Assembly (NCBI GenBank): GCA_030530145.1
Contig: JAUMVN010000001.1
Span: 124,001-188,000 of the forward strand
Origin: Coriobacteriia bacterium
GTDB taxonomy: Bacteria > Actinomycetota > Coriobacteriia > Coriobacteriales > Atopobiaceae
Direction: 5' to 3'
Length of the DNA stretch: 64,000 bases
Shown here piece after piece: positions 26,501 to 34,397 of this stretch (position 1 is its first letter; the number at the start of each line of letters is the position of its first letter). Position numbers and translations under genes: made by a program. Under the pieces are notes generated by a model, which was not told the DNA's origin, ran no database searches, and worked only from the letters and a program-made list of their open reading frames with translations.

Positions 26501-26855
26501 GTATGAAGGGGTGGACCTCGGCGCCGAGCCTGCGCAGCGCGAGGGTGAGCAGGCAGGTCGAGCTCATGCCGTCGACGTCGAAGTCGCCGAAGACCGCGAT
26601 GGCCTCGCGGCCCGAGACGGCCTGCTCGACGCGGTCCGCGACCTCGCGCATGCCGGGGATGGCCAGCGGGTCCGCCCAGTCGCGCTCGAGGGACGGAGAG
26701 AGGAACGCGCGCGCGTCCTCCACGTCGACGAGCCCGCGCGCCGCGAGCACCCGCGCCACAAGGGGCGTGACGCCCAGCCCGCGCCTGAGCTCGACCTCGG
26801 CCGCGGGGTTCGGCGCGAGGACCGACCAGCGCCGGCTCCCCGCGAGGCTCGCCAT
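23517..26855 (-). CDS. recJ: RecJ exonuclease fused to a RecQ-like superfamily 2 helicase
   Basis: 1112 residues, twice the size of RecJ. Residues ~1-580 are RecJ: FGDFDVDGMSS (motif I), VTVDNG, VTDHHEP (DHH), a DHHA1 domain with FGGHAGAVGV, and an OB-like end. Residues ~640-1000 are a RecQ-like helicase: Walker A variant MATGRGKS, TTPEFL, DEAH box VVDEAHHA, motif III TATS, motif V VSTSAFGEGVNLPD and motif VI QMSGRAGRDG. A ~100-residue C-tail lacks the RQC zinc site. All catalytic residues appear intact. In other bacteria RecQ unwinds and RecJ degrades ssDNA in the RecF pathway, so the fusion would do both in one chain. Starts 1 bp after secD. Confidence 0.93.
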   Translation of the reverse strand: MASLAGSRRWSVLAPNPAAEVELRRGLGVTPLVARVLAARGLVDVEDARAFLSPSLERDWADPLAIPGMREVADRVEQAVSGREAIAVFGDFDVDGMSSTCLLTLALRRLGAEVHPFIPHRFGEGYGISDEAMRRVLSSCSPSLVVTVDNGIAAASEVEKLLERGIDVVVTDHHEPADLVPRGVPVTDPKLSADCPSRELAGAGVALKLVQVLGQRLGCPDLWREYTDVAMLGTLSDMMLLQGENRALVADGLERMKARPRPGIAALAATANIQLSEATSDSLPFSIIPRLNAAGRMGTTDVAFDLLMASDEREAGLLATQLEETNAERRAIESRLTEDAMAKIEAEGRAGARCVVVGGEGWHEGVKGIVASRIVNRYHVPAILFSITDGVARGSGRSVGDVDLFHAVEQCSDCLVRFGGHAGAVGVTCDAGRLDEFRERLDAVLRELPDEQFESTEEVAAVVGLGEVDVQTVASLEALQPFGQGNKKPLLAARGVSMRNRSRVGAEGAHLRFFATDGVGCVPAIMFRAPEPERLVECDGAVDIVFEAVNETWQGRTKAKLMVKDVLVRTGAEDAPEEPCGLETGRLEDACLEGDPSPDAAAVARVPAPADAALLGSMGEDELTAELARRLIGGHGLLPAQKRALDILAAGRSSLAVMATGRGKSLIFHLHAARTALQGGGASVFVYPLRALVADQAYHMQGSLGALGLSCAVLTGETPEEGRKAAFAALGDGSLDVVLTTPEFLAIHSGRFSRSGRVRFLVVDEAHHAGESRSGHRSAYAELPLVRRELGEPVCLGVTATSDDASSAEICRLLGIREADVVVDDAARENLAIVDHRNLHDRESALVSLVSSGEKCIVYVTSRQQSVEVVRLLRHRLPDLAPRIAFYNAGLPRDVRGRVERAFRAGDLCCIVSTSAFGEGVNLPDVRDVVLYTLPFGRVEFNQMSGRAGRDGARSSIHLLFGGRDVRLNARILSSAAPERRDLVALYRALRTLAGEAGEEGFPMDMERILSIAAACDPTGPIDAAEVESGVGVFAELGFLSVEGFGDARRVRMNPAPARMDLERSVRYLEGLQGKDEFEDFCDWVLHCPEEELRAHIVRPIAPSFGAVVGEG

Positions 26856-26856
26856 G

Positions 26857-28359
26857 CTACTCCCCGTCCTCGGCGGGCTCGTCGCCGTCGCCCGAGATGG
26901 AGGGGGCGCTCGCGGAGGGGGCGCCGGCGACGCCCCAGAGGGCGGGGCTCTTCTTGGCGGCGCCCGCGCCGGCGAGGCGCAGGAAGGGGACGCACACGAG
27001 CAGGGTCGAGCCGGCGGCGCACGCGACGCCGAGGCTCAGCGCGATGGCGATGCTCTGGAAATCGCCCGCGCCGGCGAAGACGAGGACGACCGCCACGACG
27101 CCCCCCACGGCGATGGCCGCGCCGCACGGGCCGCCGACGGAGGAGCAGGCCGCGACCGACGCGCTCCTGATGGACGTGCCCGAGCGAACGGCGCGCCGGA
27201 ACGAGCCGAAGAGAGCGAAGGAGCCGCCGGCGGACAGGGCGACGGAGATCCCGAGTCCCGCGAGCGAGAAGAGCGTGAAGCCGAACGAGGCGCCCGCGGC
27301 CGAGAGCACCGCGAGGCAGCCGAAGGCGAGGGCCCCGGTCAGCGCGGAGGCGAGCGCGGCGGCGAGGCCGAGGAGCCTGAAGGCGACGATGCCGACAACG
27401 GCGACCAGCGCGACGAGGGCGCCGAACGCGATGAGCGCGCGCCGCACGCCGAGGACGGGGACGAGGTCGCGCACCTCCTCGTAGGTGAGGTTGACGGGGA
27501 GCGTGCCCGAGTCGAGGCTGCTCTTGAGCTGCAGGGCCTCGTCGAGGGTGAAGTTCCCGGAGATCGAGACCGTGCCGCCGTCGATCTCCGAGCTCACCGA
27601 CGGGGCGGACTTGACGACGCCGTCGACGACGATGGCGATCTGGCCGCTCGTCTCGGCGAGCTCCTTGGTGACCTCGGCGAAGGTCTCGGCCCCCTCCGAG
27701 TCGAAGGTGACCACGACAGCGTAGGACGTCGACGAAGAGCTGCTCGAGGAGGAGCTGCTCGCCAGCTGCACCTGCGCCTTGGTCACGTGAGAGCCGTCCA
27801 GGAAGGCGGTGTAGACATCGCTCTCGAGCTCGACGTCCTCCGTGCCGTTCTGGAGCTTGGCCATGGCCTCGGCGTCGCCGATCTCGTCGACGCGCACGAA
27901 CTCGAGCTTGCCCGTCTCGCCGATGGTGGACGCCAGGGCGTCGGGGTCGTCGGTGGCGGGGACGTTGACGAGAAGGCCCGTGTCGCCGTCGACCTTGACC
28001 GATCCGCCCGAGATGCCCTGGGAGACGAGGCGGGAGCGCAGGACGTCGGCCGCCTCGGACATCTCGTCCTGCGAGGGGCCGTCGCCCTCCTGCCAGGCGG
28101 TGAAGACGAGCTGCTGGCCGCCGCTCACGTCAACGCCGATAGAAAGGCTGCCGAAGAAGCCGATGCCGCAGGCGACGGCGACGGCGCACAGGACGGCGGC
28201 CCAGGCGAGCGTGGCGCGGCTACCGCGCACGGCGGCGCTCGCGCGCTTCTTGCCGCGCGAGCGGTCGGACTTGGGGTTGGGGGTTGCCTCGGTATGGGTG
28301 GCCTCGCGCCACCTGTCGACGCCGGTCTTGGGCGCGTCGGTCTCGACCTTCTTGGCCAT
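26857..28359 (-). CDS. secD: Protein translocase subunit SecD (without SecF)
   Basis: 500-residue membrane protein assisting Sec export using proton motive force. TM1 (~49-66) is followed by the SecD hallmark GVDVSGGQQLVF, the periplasmic P1 head/base domains, then SGTLPVNL and five C-terminal membrane helices. A run of ten Ser (~206-215) interrupts P1. SecD normally pairs with SecF, either fused or downstream; here recJ follows instead and no SecF is in the window. The N-tail (~45 residues) is charged and Lys/Arg-rich. ATG at 28359. It heads the secD-recJ-rel-MBL unit. Confidence 0.88.
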   Translation of the reverse strand: MAKKVETDAPKTGVDRWREATHTEATPNPKSDRSRGKKRASAAVRGSRATLAWAAVLCAVAVACGIGFFGSLSIGVDVSGGQQLVFTAWQEGDGPSQDEMSEAADVLRSRLVSQGISGGSVKVDGDTGLLVNVPATDDPDALASTIGETGKLEFVRVDEIGDAEAMAKLQNGTEDVELESDVYTAFLDGSHVTKAQVQLASSSSSSSSSSTSYAVVVTFDSEGAETFAEVTKELAETSGQIAIVVDGVVKSAPSVSSEIDGGTVSISGNFTLDEALQLKSSLDSGTLPVNLTYEEVRDLVPVLGVRRALIAFGALVALVAVVGIVAFRLLGLAAALASALTGALAFGCLAVLSAAGASFGFTLFSLAGLGISVALSAGGSFALFGSFRRAVRSGTSIRSASVAACSSVGGPCGAAIAVGGVVAVVLVFAGAGDFQSIAIALSLGVACAAGSTLLVCVPFLRLAGAGAAKKSPALWGVAGAPSASAPSISGDGDEPAEDGE

Positions 28360-28415
28360 GGTTGAACCTCGTCAGTTGTAATGGGGCGAAGCGCCCCCGC
28401 TGTTTGAACTTAACG

Positions 28416-28421
28416 ATTATA
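28416..28421 (-). promoter_or_regulatory. Candidate -10 (TATAAT) for the secD-recJ-rel unit
   Basis: Perfect TATAAT on the minus strand 57 bp upstream of secD. It lies in the loop of a 12-bp GC hairpin (GCGCCCCCGCTG/CAGCGGGGGCGC, 28391-28437), so promoter DNA is bracketed by inverted arms. Confidence 0.45.
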
Positions 28422-28536
28422 AACCAGCGGGGGCGCCGAACCGCCGAAGAAGGGCGTTCGTCACCAGCGGCGGACGAGCGGGCGGCCCGGCCGAGCCCCC
28501 TCGCCGATGGCCACGACGCCTCGCCCCGCGGAGGGA

Positions 28537-29724
28537 CTACCAGTCCCTCGAGGCCGGCGAGGCCATCCAGGCGTCGACGAACTCGCCGTAGGCCCCCTGG
28601 ACGACCGCCTCGCGCGCGCGGCGCATGAGGTCGAGCAGGTACCAGATGTTGTGCTGGGAGATGAGGATGGAGCCGAGCATCTCCTTCTGGCGGACAAGGT
28701 GATGGATATAGGCCCTCGTGAAGCCGGCGGCGCAGGAAGGGCAGCCGCAGCCCTCGTCCAGGGGCCGGTCATCCTCGCGGAAACGTGCGTTCTTGAGGTT
28801 GATGCGCCCCTCGTTGGAGAAGGCGGTGCCGGTGCGCGCGGTCCTCGTGGGAAGGACGCAGTCGAACATGTCGATGCCGGCGGCGACGCCGCGCACGAGT
28901 GTCGTCGGGTTGCCGACGCCCATGAGGTAGCGGGGCTTGTTCCTCGGCATGTGCTCGGCACAGAGGGGCTCGAGGCTCTCGAACATGGTGTCGTGGTCCT
29001 CCCCCACCGAGTAGCCGCCGATGCCGTAGCCGGGGAAATCGCCCGCGTCCTCGAGGTGACGGATGCTCCGGACGCGAAGGTCGAGGTGCATGCCGCCCTG
29101 GACGATGCCGAAGAGGGCCTGGTCCTCGCGGGTATGTGCCGCGAAGCAGCGGTCGGCCCACATGCTGGAGAGCTCGACGGAGCGCTCGACCTTCTTCCTG
29201 CTCGCCGGGTAGCCCACGCACTGGTCGAGCTGCATCGTGATGTCGGCCCCGAGCTTCTGCGCGATGGCCATGTTCTCCTCGGGGGACCACTCCTGCCAGC
29301 GGCCGTCGTAGTCCACCGCGCGGAACCTGATTCCGTCGTCGGAGAGCTTGACGAACTCCTCGTGGGAGAAGACCTGGAAACCGCCGGAGTCGGTGAGGAT
29401 GGGGCCGCCCCAGCGCATGAACTCGTGGACGCCGCCCATGCGCTCGACGAGGTCGGCGCCCGGGCGCTGGGACAGGTGGTAGAGGTTGTTGAGGAGGATC
29501 TTCGTGCCCATCTGCTCGAGGGTCGCCGGCAGGATGCCCTTGACCGTCGACTTCGTGCCGACCGGCATGAAGATTGGCGTCGGGATGTCGCCGTGCGGCG
29601 TGTGGAAGACGCCCGCGCGCGCATGCGTCGAGGGGTCCTCAGCCACGACGTCGTAGGTGAACCACTTCTCCCGCGGCACGGCCTCCCCCGCGCCCGCCAT
29701 CCTCTGCTGCTCATGCTCGCACAT
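28537..29724 (-). CDS. tgt: tRNA-guanine transglycosylase
   Basis: 395-residue enzyme exchanging G34 for preQ1 in GUN-anticodon tRNAs (queuosine pathway). Catalytic Asp contexts DSGGFQVFS and DMFDCVLPTRTAR, the substrate loop FGIVQGGMHLDLR, and the Zn site GCGCPSC...H (CxCxxC plus His) near the C-terminus are present. Start chosen at ATG 29724 (GAGAGG 12 nt upstream); the internal ATG at 29700 is possible but has no spaced SD. queA is 2.4 kb and queH 4.7 kb away on the same strand. Confidence 0.95.
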   Translation of the reverse strand: MCEHEQQRMAGAGEAVPREKWFTYDVVAEDPSTHARAGVFHTPHGDIPTPIFMPVGTKSTVKGILPATLEQMGTKILLNNLYHLSQRPGADLVERMGGVHEFMRWGGPILTDSGGFQVFSHEEFVKLSDDGIRFRAVDYDGRWQEWSPEENMAIAQKLGADITMQLDQCVGYPASRKKVERSVELSSMWADRCFAAHTREDQALFGIVQGGMHLDLRVRSIRHLEDAGDFPGYGIGGYSVGEDHDTMFESLEPLCAEHMPRNKPRYLMGVGNPTTLVRGVAAGIDMFDCVLPTRTARTGTAFSNEGRINLKNARFREDDRPLDEGCGCPSCAAGFTRAYIHHLVRQKEMLGSILISQHNIWYLLDLMRRAREAVVQGAYGEFVDAWMASPASRDW

Positions 29725-29774
29725 GGGAACCAACGCCTCTCGTGTCGGGCGGCGAGAAACGCCGCCGTTCCGGA

Positions 29775-29807
29775 CAAAGAAAGCCCGGCACCGCGAGGGC
29801 GCCGGGC
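29775..29807 (-). terminator. Terminator of ptsH
   Basis: Minus-strand stem GCCCGGC/GCCGGGC followed by TTTCTTTG, 31 bp past the ptsH stop. Confidence 0.85.
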
Positions 29808-29837
29808 CAACCAGTTTAGCTCTAAAGGAGATGCTCG

Positions 29838-30110
29838 CTACTCGCCGAAACGGGAATCGATGAGAGCGATGAGGGCATCGAGGGCGGCCTGCTCGTCCTC
29901 GCCGTCGCAAGCGACCTCGACGGTGGTGCCGGTGCCGAGGCCGGCGGCCAGGATCATCATGATGGACTTGGCGTTGACGGGCGCGGAGTCCTTGTCGACG
30001 TTCTTGATGGTGACGTTGGACTGGTACTTCTTGGCCTCGGTCACGAAGAGCGACGCGGGACGCGCGTGAAGGCCGGTGGCGTTGGTGATGCTGGTCTGCT
30101 TAGAAACCAT
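29838..30110 (-). CDS. ptsH: PTS phosphocarrier protein HPr
   Basis: 90-residue phosphocarrier between Enzyme I and sugar-specific EIIA. The phospho-histidine is H15 in NATGLHARPAS. The regulatory serine equivalent to Ser46 is S49 in VNAKSIMM, so HPr-kinase-type control is possible. ATG at 30110 follows GGGAG at 9 nt. ptsI is not adjacent. The 5' UTR can form GGGGGGA/TCCCCC, and TACTAT lies ~65 nt upstream as a possible -10. Confidence 0.95.
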   Translation of the reverse strand: MVSKQTSITNATGLHARPASLFVTEAKKYQSNVTIKNVDKDSAPVNAKSIMMILAAGLGTGTTVEVACDGEDEQAALDALIALIDSRFGE

Positions 30111-30373
30111 GATGGGGACTCCCTTTCCGATAGTTCTGACGATGGGGGAAGGATGTCCCCCCAACCTGTGGATATAGTAGCAAAGGTTAGGAAAAAGAAA
30201 ACCGGCGATGTTCACAAGGGCGCAAAGTAAGGCGTTCGCCGCCGCGTCGGGCGCGCTCGCCCCCGCTTGCGTCAAAATGAGGTGATCGACCGAACCGGGG
30301 CCGGCGAGAAGGGCGCTTCTCGCCGACACCCCGGCAAGCGACGAGACCGCCGAGAAGAGAAGCGAGGGAACCG

Positions 30374-31732
30374 ATGGACGACACGACCCAGAGAGCCGAG
30401 CGCGAGGAAGCAGCCGAGACGCCGGCCGGATCCGGCGCCCAGGATCCCGAGGGGCGTGCCGCCGTCGAAGGGGACGCGGCAGCCGAAGGCGTCTCCGAGG
30501 ACGCCGCTACGCAGGCGCAGGAGACGTTCGACGGCAGCGGCGAAGGCAACGAGAAGGCCATCTCCATCCCCGAGCCCGCCGCCAAGGCGGCCGGAGCCGC
30601 GGCACGCGCCGCCATGGGGGCGGCCTCGACCTTGCGGGCCGGCGCGTTCGCGATGCGCGACGTGCGCAACGCGAGCCGCCAGAGCGCGAGCGCCCGCTCC
30701 CAGGCCAGGACCATCGAGGACGCGCTCGAGACCGACCGCGCCACGCTCGCGCACCGCAACGAGGTCGAGTCGGGCTATGACCGAATCGTCGAGGAGCAGT
30801 CGCGCATCGTCCGCGAATCCCAGGCCAGGATATCCGCCGCCCAGCAGAAGACGGCGGCGCTCGACGAGGAGCACTCCGCCCTCGTCGCCGACCTCGACGA
30901 GCTCAAGGCCTCTAACGCGAGCGAGCTGCGCCCCTACAAGCGCCTGGTCGAGACCTCCAAGGGCGGCCTCGACGACGCCAACAGGACGCTCACCGAGGCC
31001 AAGCGCGCGCTGAAGGTCGCCGAGACCCAGGCAAAGGAGGCGAGCGAGCGGCGCGACTCCCAGGTCAACTCCGCGAGCCGCTCGCTCGACAACGCTCAGG
31101 CCCGTCAGCGCAAGGTGCAGGACGAGCTCAAGCATGCCCAGGCCACGGGCTCGCCCTCGGTGGGTAAGCTCCAGTCCGAAAACGTGGCGGCGCTCGCAGC
31201 CGTGACGAACGCGAAGGCTGAGGTCGACAAAGCGATGAAAGACGGCCAGAACGCCGTCGAGAACGCGCAGACGCACCTTTGGACCCAGAACCAGTCCGTC
31301 GACGGCGCCAAGCGCGCCGCGCAGGACGCTCAGGGGCGCTACGCGGCGCACAAGGAGGACTACGACAGGCGCCATGCCGCCGCGCAGGCGAAGGAGGCCG
31401 AGCTGCAGGAGCGAATCGACGAGAAGAAGCGCGCCATCGACGCCCTCGCGAACGAGCTCGACGAGGCGCAGGCGGCGCTCGACGAGGCGCAGGGTCTCCT
31501 GGACGAGGCGAACCTCATCCATTCCACGCCCGAGGAGACCGAGCGCCTCGTGCGCTCAATCGCGGGGCAGCAGGTCGACCTCGACGAGGCGAACGCCGAG
31601 ATCGAGCACCTGGCCGAGAGCGAGAAGCAGCTCCGCCTGGCGACGCGCGGGTCACGGCTCGCGCTCGCGGCCGCGGCGATCATCGCGCTGGCCGTGGTGG
31701 TCCTTCTCGTCATCAGCTGCACGGCGAGGTAG
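30374..31732 (+). CDS. Long coiled-coil protein with C-terminal membrane anchor
   Basis: 452 residues, unrecognised. Residues 1-60 are acidic and disordered. An Ala-rich linker (KAAGAAARAAMGAASTL) follows, then ~300 residues of near-continuous heptad-like helix rich in Ala, Glu, Gln, Lys and Arg (three stretches, ~105-215, 240-330, 335-420). One membrane segment (LALAAAAIIALAVVVLLVISC, ~430-449) closes the chain. Probably a tail-anchored cytoplasmic rod, a scaffold or spacer. ATG at 30374 follows GAGGG. Single gene with its own terminator. It could be a cell-shape or division factor, but nothing proves that. Confidence 0.8.
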   Translation: MDDTTQRAEREEAAETPAGSGAQDPEGRAAVEGDAAAEGVSEDAATQAQETFDGSGEGNEKAISIPEPAAKAAGAAARAAMGAASTLRAGAFAMRDVRNASRQSASARSQARTIEDALETDRATLAHRNEVESGYDRIVEEQSRIVRESQARISAAQQKTAALDEEHSALVADLDELKASNASELRPYKRLVETSKGGLDDANRTLTEAKRALKVAETQAKEASERRDSQVNSASRSLDNAQARQRKVQDELKHAQATGSPSVGKLQSENVAALAAVTNAKAEVDKAMKDGQNAVENAQTHLWTQNQSVDGAKRAAQDAQGRYAAHKEDYDRRHAAAQAKEAELQERIDEKKRAIDALANELDEAQAALDEAQGLLDEANLIHSTPEETERLVRSIAGQQVDLDEANAEIEHLAESEKQLRLATRGSRLALAAAAIIALAVVVLLVISCTAR

Positions 31733-31763
31733 CCGGCGCCCGGAGCGAATCCCTCACATTGTG

Positions 31764-31797
31764 GGCGGGCCCCTTGAGCAGGCCCGCCTTTATTCTT
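31764..31797 (+). terminator. Terminator after the coiled-coil gene
   Basis: GGCGGGCC/GGCCCGCC stem with TTTATTCTT, 32 bp past the stop. Confidence 0.9.
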
Positions 31798-31826
31798 GGC
31801 GCTGTCAGGATCGGGCACGCATATTG

Positions 31827-32049
31827 CGCCCCGTAAATCACGGTTGCAGCAACCGGCGCGGCGAGACCGCCCCGTAAATCACGGTTGCAGCAACGATGGG
31901 GAAGAAATCGCCCCTCAAACGACGGTTACAGCAATCGTTTGATGCTGCAACCGGCGTTTAGGGGGCGAATCTTTAGCGACGATTGCTGTAACCGCGATCT
32001 CGGGGGCGCCCGGCGCTGTCTGCTTGCTGCAACCGGGCTTTAGGGGGTG
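31827..32049. repeat. Palindromic six-unit cassette A (223 bp)
   Basis: Three direct 26-bp units at 31827, 31868 and 31909 and three inverted units at 31942, 31983 and 32024. Each unit is CGCCCC, about eight variable bases, then CGGTTGCAGCAA (one base variable). Spacers are 15 bp, the centre 7 bp, the period exactly 41 bp. It occupies the gap between the terminator at 31764-31797 and the queA stop (20 bp away). No coding sequence. Same geometry as the cassettes at 48923 and 50440. Confidence 0.95.
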
Positions 32050-32069
32050 GGGCGCGGTGTGAGAAGCGC

Positions 32070-33230
32070 TTACTTGATGAGCATGGCGTCGCCGAAGCTG
32101 AGGAATCGGTAGCGCTCGTCGATGGCGGCCTGGTAGGCGCCCATGACCTGCTCTCGCGTGGCGAAGGCCGAGACGAGCATCATGAGCGTGCTCCTCGGCA
32201 CGTGGAAGTTCGTGATCATGGCGTCGGCCACATGGAAAGAGGAGCCCGGCATGAGGTAGAGGTTCGTGGTGGCGTTCTCTCGGGCAACGATATCGCCCGG
32301 CTCCGGCCCGAAACGTCGCGCGGAGACTCCGCAGGGCTCCCCCGCGGCGCCCGCCTCCCACGCGCTCTCGAGCGAGCGGACCGAGGTCGTGCCCACGGCG
32401 ACGACGCGGTGCCCAGCCGCTTTCGTGGCGTGAACAGCGTCGACGACCTCCTGCGAGACGTGGTAGCGCTCGGTGTGCATGACGTGGTCGGTCGGGTCGT
32501 CCTCCGTCACGAGGCGGAACGTGTCGATGCCCACCTCGAGCTCGACGCAGGCCCACTGCACGCCCTTCTCGCGGATTCGCTCGATGAGCCCCGGCGTGAA
32601 GTGGAGCCCGGCCGTGGGGGCCGCCGCGGAGTGCTCCTCGCGCATGGCGTAGACGGTCTGGTACTTCTCGGGGTCGCCCTCGTACTCGGTGATGTAGGGC
32701 GGCAGCGGCACATGGCCCGCCGCGTGGATGGCCTCGTCGAGCGTCATCGGCGTGCCGTCGGCGCGCGTGCCCGCGGCGTCGAAGCGCACGAGCCGGCCGC
32801 CCTTGGAGTCCTCGACGAAGTCGACGATGGTGCCCGTGAGCACGACCGGGGCCGAGTCGGGCGCGTGCAGGCCGCCCGCACGGTACTCGATGACGATGCC
32901 CGGCTGCTTCAGGCGCTTGCCGGGGTTGACCAAACATTCCCACACATGGCCCATGGCGTCCACGTCCTCACGGCGCTTGAGCAGCAGCGTCTCGCAGACG
33001 CCGCCGGTGCCGCGCTTCTTGCCAACGAGGCGGGCGGGCAGGACGCGGGTCTTGTTGGCCACGACAAGGTCGCCCGGCTCGAGGAAGTCGGTGATGTCCG
33101 AGAAGGCCTTGTGCTCCACGTGGCCGTCCTCGCGGTCGAGGACGAGCAGGCGGCAAGAGTCGCGGGGCTCCGCAGGGGCCTGCGCGATGAGCTCGTCGGG
33201 CAGCGGGTAATCGAAATCGTCGGTGCGCAT
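32070..33230 (-). CDS. queA: S-adenosylmethionine:tRNA ribosyltransferase-isomerase
   Basis: 386-residue enzyme making epoxyqueuosine in tRNA from preQ1 and the ribosyl part of SAM. Characteristic DFDYPLPDELIAQAPAEPRD at the start, VVANKTRVLPARL, LPPYI, PTAGLHFT, and FHVPRSTLMMLVSAFA near the end. Family length is ~340-360; an inserted ~30-residue loop lies around GAAGEPCGVSARRFGPEPGD. ATG at 33230 has GAGAGGA ahead. It ends against cassette A. Confidence 0.96.
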   Translation of the reverse strand: MRTDDFDYPLPDELIAQAPAEPRDSCRLLVLDREDGHVEHKAFSDITDFLEPGDLVVANKTRVLPARLVGKKRGTGGVCETLLLKRREDVDAMGHVWECLVNPGKRLKQPGIVIEYRAGGLHAPDSAPVVLTGTIVDFVEDSKGGRLVRFDAAGTRADGTPMTLDEAIHAAGHVPLPPYITEYEGDPEKYQTVYAMREEHSAAAPTAGLHFTPGLIERIREKGVQWACVELEVGIDTFRLVTEDDPTDHVMHTERYHVSQEVVDAVHATKAAGHRVVAVGTTSVRSLESAWEAGAAGEPCGVSARRFGPEPGDIVARENATTNLYLMPGSSFHVADAMITNFHVPRSTLMMLVSAFATREQVMGAYQAAIDERYRFLSFGDAMLIK

Positions 33231-33365
33231 AGTAATCCTCTCGTCGTTTTCCGCGAACCAGTGTAGCGCGGCGAGAAGAACGCGGCGCGGCGCGCGCCCG
33301 AATGTGCCGCCTTGCTGGAAAGAAAGGCGGCACCAGCGGCCGCACCCCCGAGCCGAAGCAACTCG

Positions 33366-33413
33366 ACAAGAAAGGAGCAGGTCATAGACCTTGTGGGTCA
33401 TGACCTGCTCCTT
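33366..33413 (-). terminator. Terminator of the SDR gene
   Basis: Perfect 14-bp stem AAGGAGCAGGTCAT/ATGACCTGCTCCTT with minus-strand tail TTTCTTG, 27 bp past the SDR stop. Confidence 0.88.
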
Positions 33414-33439
33414 GAATGGCGAAATACCCAGCCCAGGGG

Positions 33440-34240
33440 CTACGGCCGCTGGCCCATGCCGCCCTCGAGGGTGACGGTTTCGCCGTTCATGTACTTGAAG
33501 TCAGGGCCGCAGAGCTGGACGACCACGCGGCCGATCTCCTTCTCGACGTCGCCGTAGTGGCCGGCAGGCGGCATGTGGACGTTGGCCTTGAAGGCGTCGG
33601 GGTAGGCGGCCTCGAAGTTCTCGAGCTGCGCGGTCCAGGCGAGCGGGCAGACGACGTTGACGTTGATGCCGTCCTTGCCCCACTCGTTGGCGGCCACGCG
33701 GGAAAGGCCGCGGATGCCCTCCTTGGCGGCGGCGTAGGAGCACTGGCCGTAGTTGCCGAAGAGGCCGGCGCCGGAGGCGAAGTTGACCACGGAGCCCTGG
33801 GTCTCCTTGAGGTAGGGGTAGGCCTTCTGCATGTAGAGGAACGCGGCGTAGAGGCCCGAGTAGATGGCCAGGTTGAACTGGTCCATGGTGTGGTCGGCGA
33901 TGGTCACGCCCGAGGCGCTGGCCTGCGCGTTGTTGACCACGGCGTCGATGCGCCCGAACTTCTCGATAGCCTTGTCGATGACGTTCTGGACGACGGCCTC
34001 GTTGTCCGCGCCGGCCGAGACGTCTGCCTGCACGGGCAGGACCTCGATGCCGTAGTCGGCCTCGAGCGACTCCTTGGCGGCCTCGAGCTTGGCCACGTTG
34101 CGGCCGGTGATGACGAGGTTCGCGCCCTCCTTGGCGAAGGCGATGTCGATGCCGTAACCGATGGAGCCGGCGCTGCCGTCCTTGAGCGTCGCCTTGCCGC
34201 CGCCGGTGACGATGACGGTCTTCCCAGTGAACAGGCCCAT
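33440..34240 (-). CDS. Short-chain dehydrogenase/reductase, hydroxysteroid-dehydrogenase-like
   Basis: 266-residue classical SDR. The cofactor motif is TGGG, then a ~10-residue insertion (KATLKDGSAG), then SIGYGI. ITGRN after beta2 (Arg) suggests NADP(H). The usual NNAG is NNAQ. The catalytic Ser is in NFASGAG, followed by SYAAAKEGI (Tyr/Lys). The insertion plus GLFGNYGQCSYAAAKEG and NVVCPLAWTAQLE recall gut-bacterial 12-alpha-hydroxysteroid dehydrogenases as I remember them; this is a family-level impression, not a database result. ATG at 34240, GGAGGC ahead. Single gene with a strong terminator. Confidence 0.85.
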   Translation of the reverse strand: MGLFTGKTVIVTGGGKATLKDGSAGSIGYGIDIAFAKEGANLVITGRNVAKLEAAKESLEADYGIEVLPVQADVSAGADNEAVVQNVIDKAIEKFGRIDAVVNNAQASASGVTIADHTMDQFNLAIYSGLYAAFLYMQKAYPYLKETQGSVVNFASGAGLFGNYGQCSYAAAKEGIRGLSRVAANEWGKDGINVNVVCPLAWTAQLENFEAAYPDAFKANVHMPPAGHYGDVEKEIGRVVVQLCGPDFKYMNGETVTLEGGMGQRP

Positions 34241-34397
34241 TATGTGCCTCCTTGTTTCGTCGGCTCCGAGCGCGGGCGCGCGGGCAAGCCGAATTTAGTG
34301 CGACACACCATAAAACGTGGGGGCGAATTGGGGAAGGGCCTCTCGGCAATCGGCCCAAACGGACGCGTCGGACGGCGATAGCGCAGGCGATCGCCCT

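Noticed and set aside
26857-28359. SecDF fusion
   Set aside because: The protein ends after the five SecD C-terminal helices at 500 residues; no SecF motifs follow, and the next gene is recJ.
31827-32049. CRISPR array at the cassettes
   Set aside because: Half of the units are inverted, spacers are only 15 bp, unit number is fixed at six and no cas gene is present.
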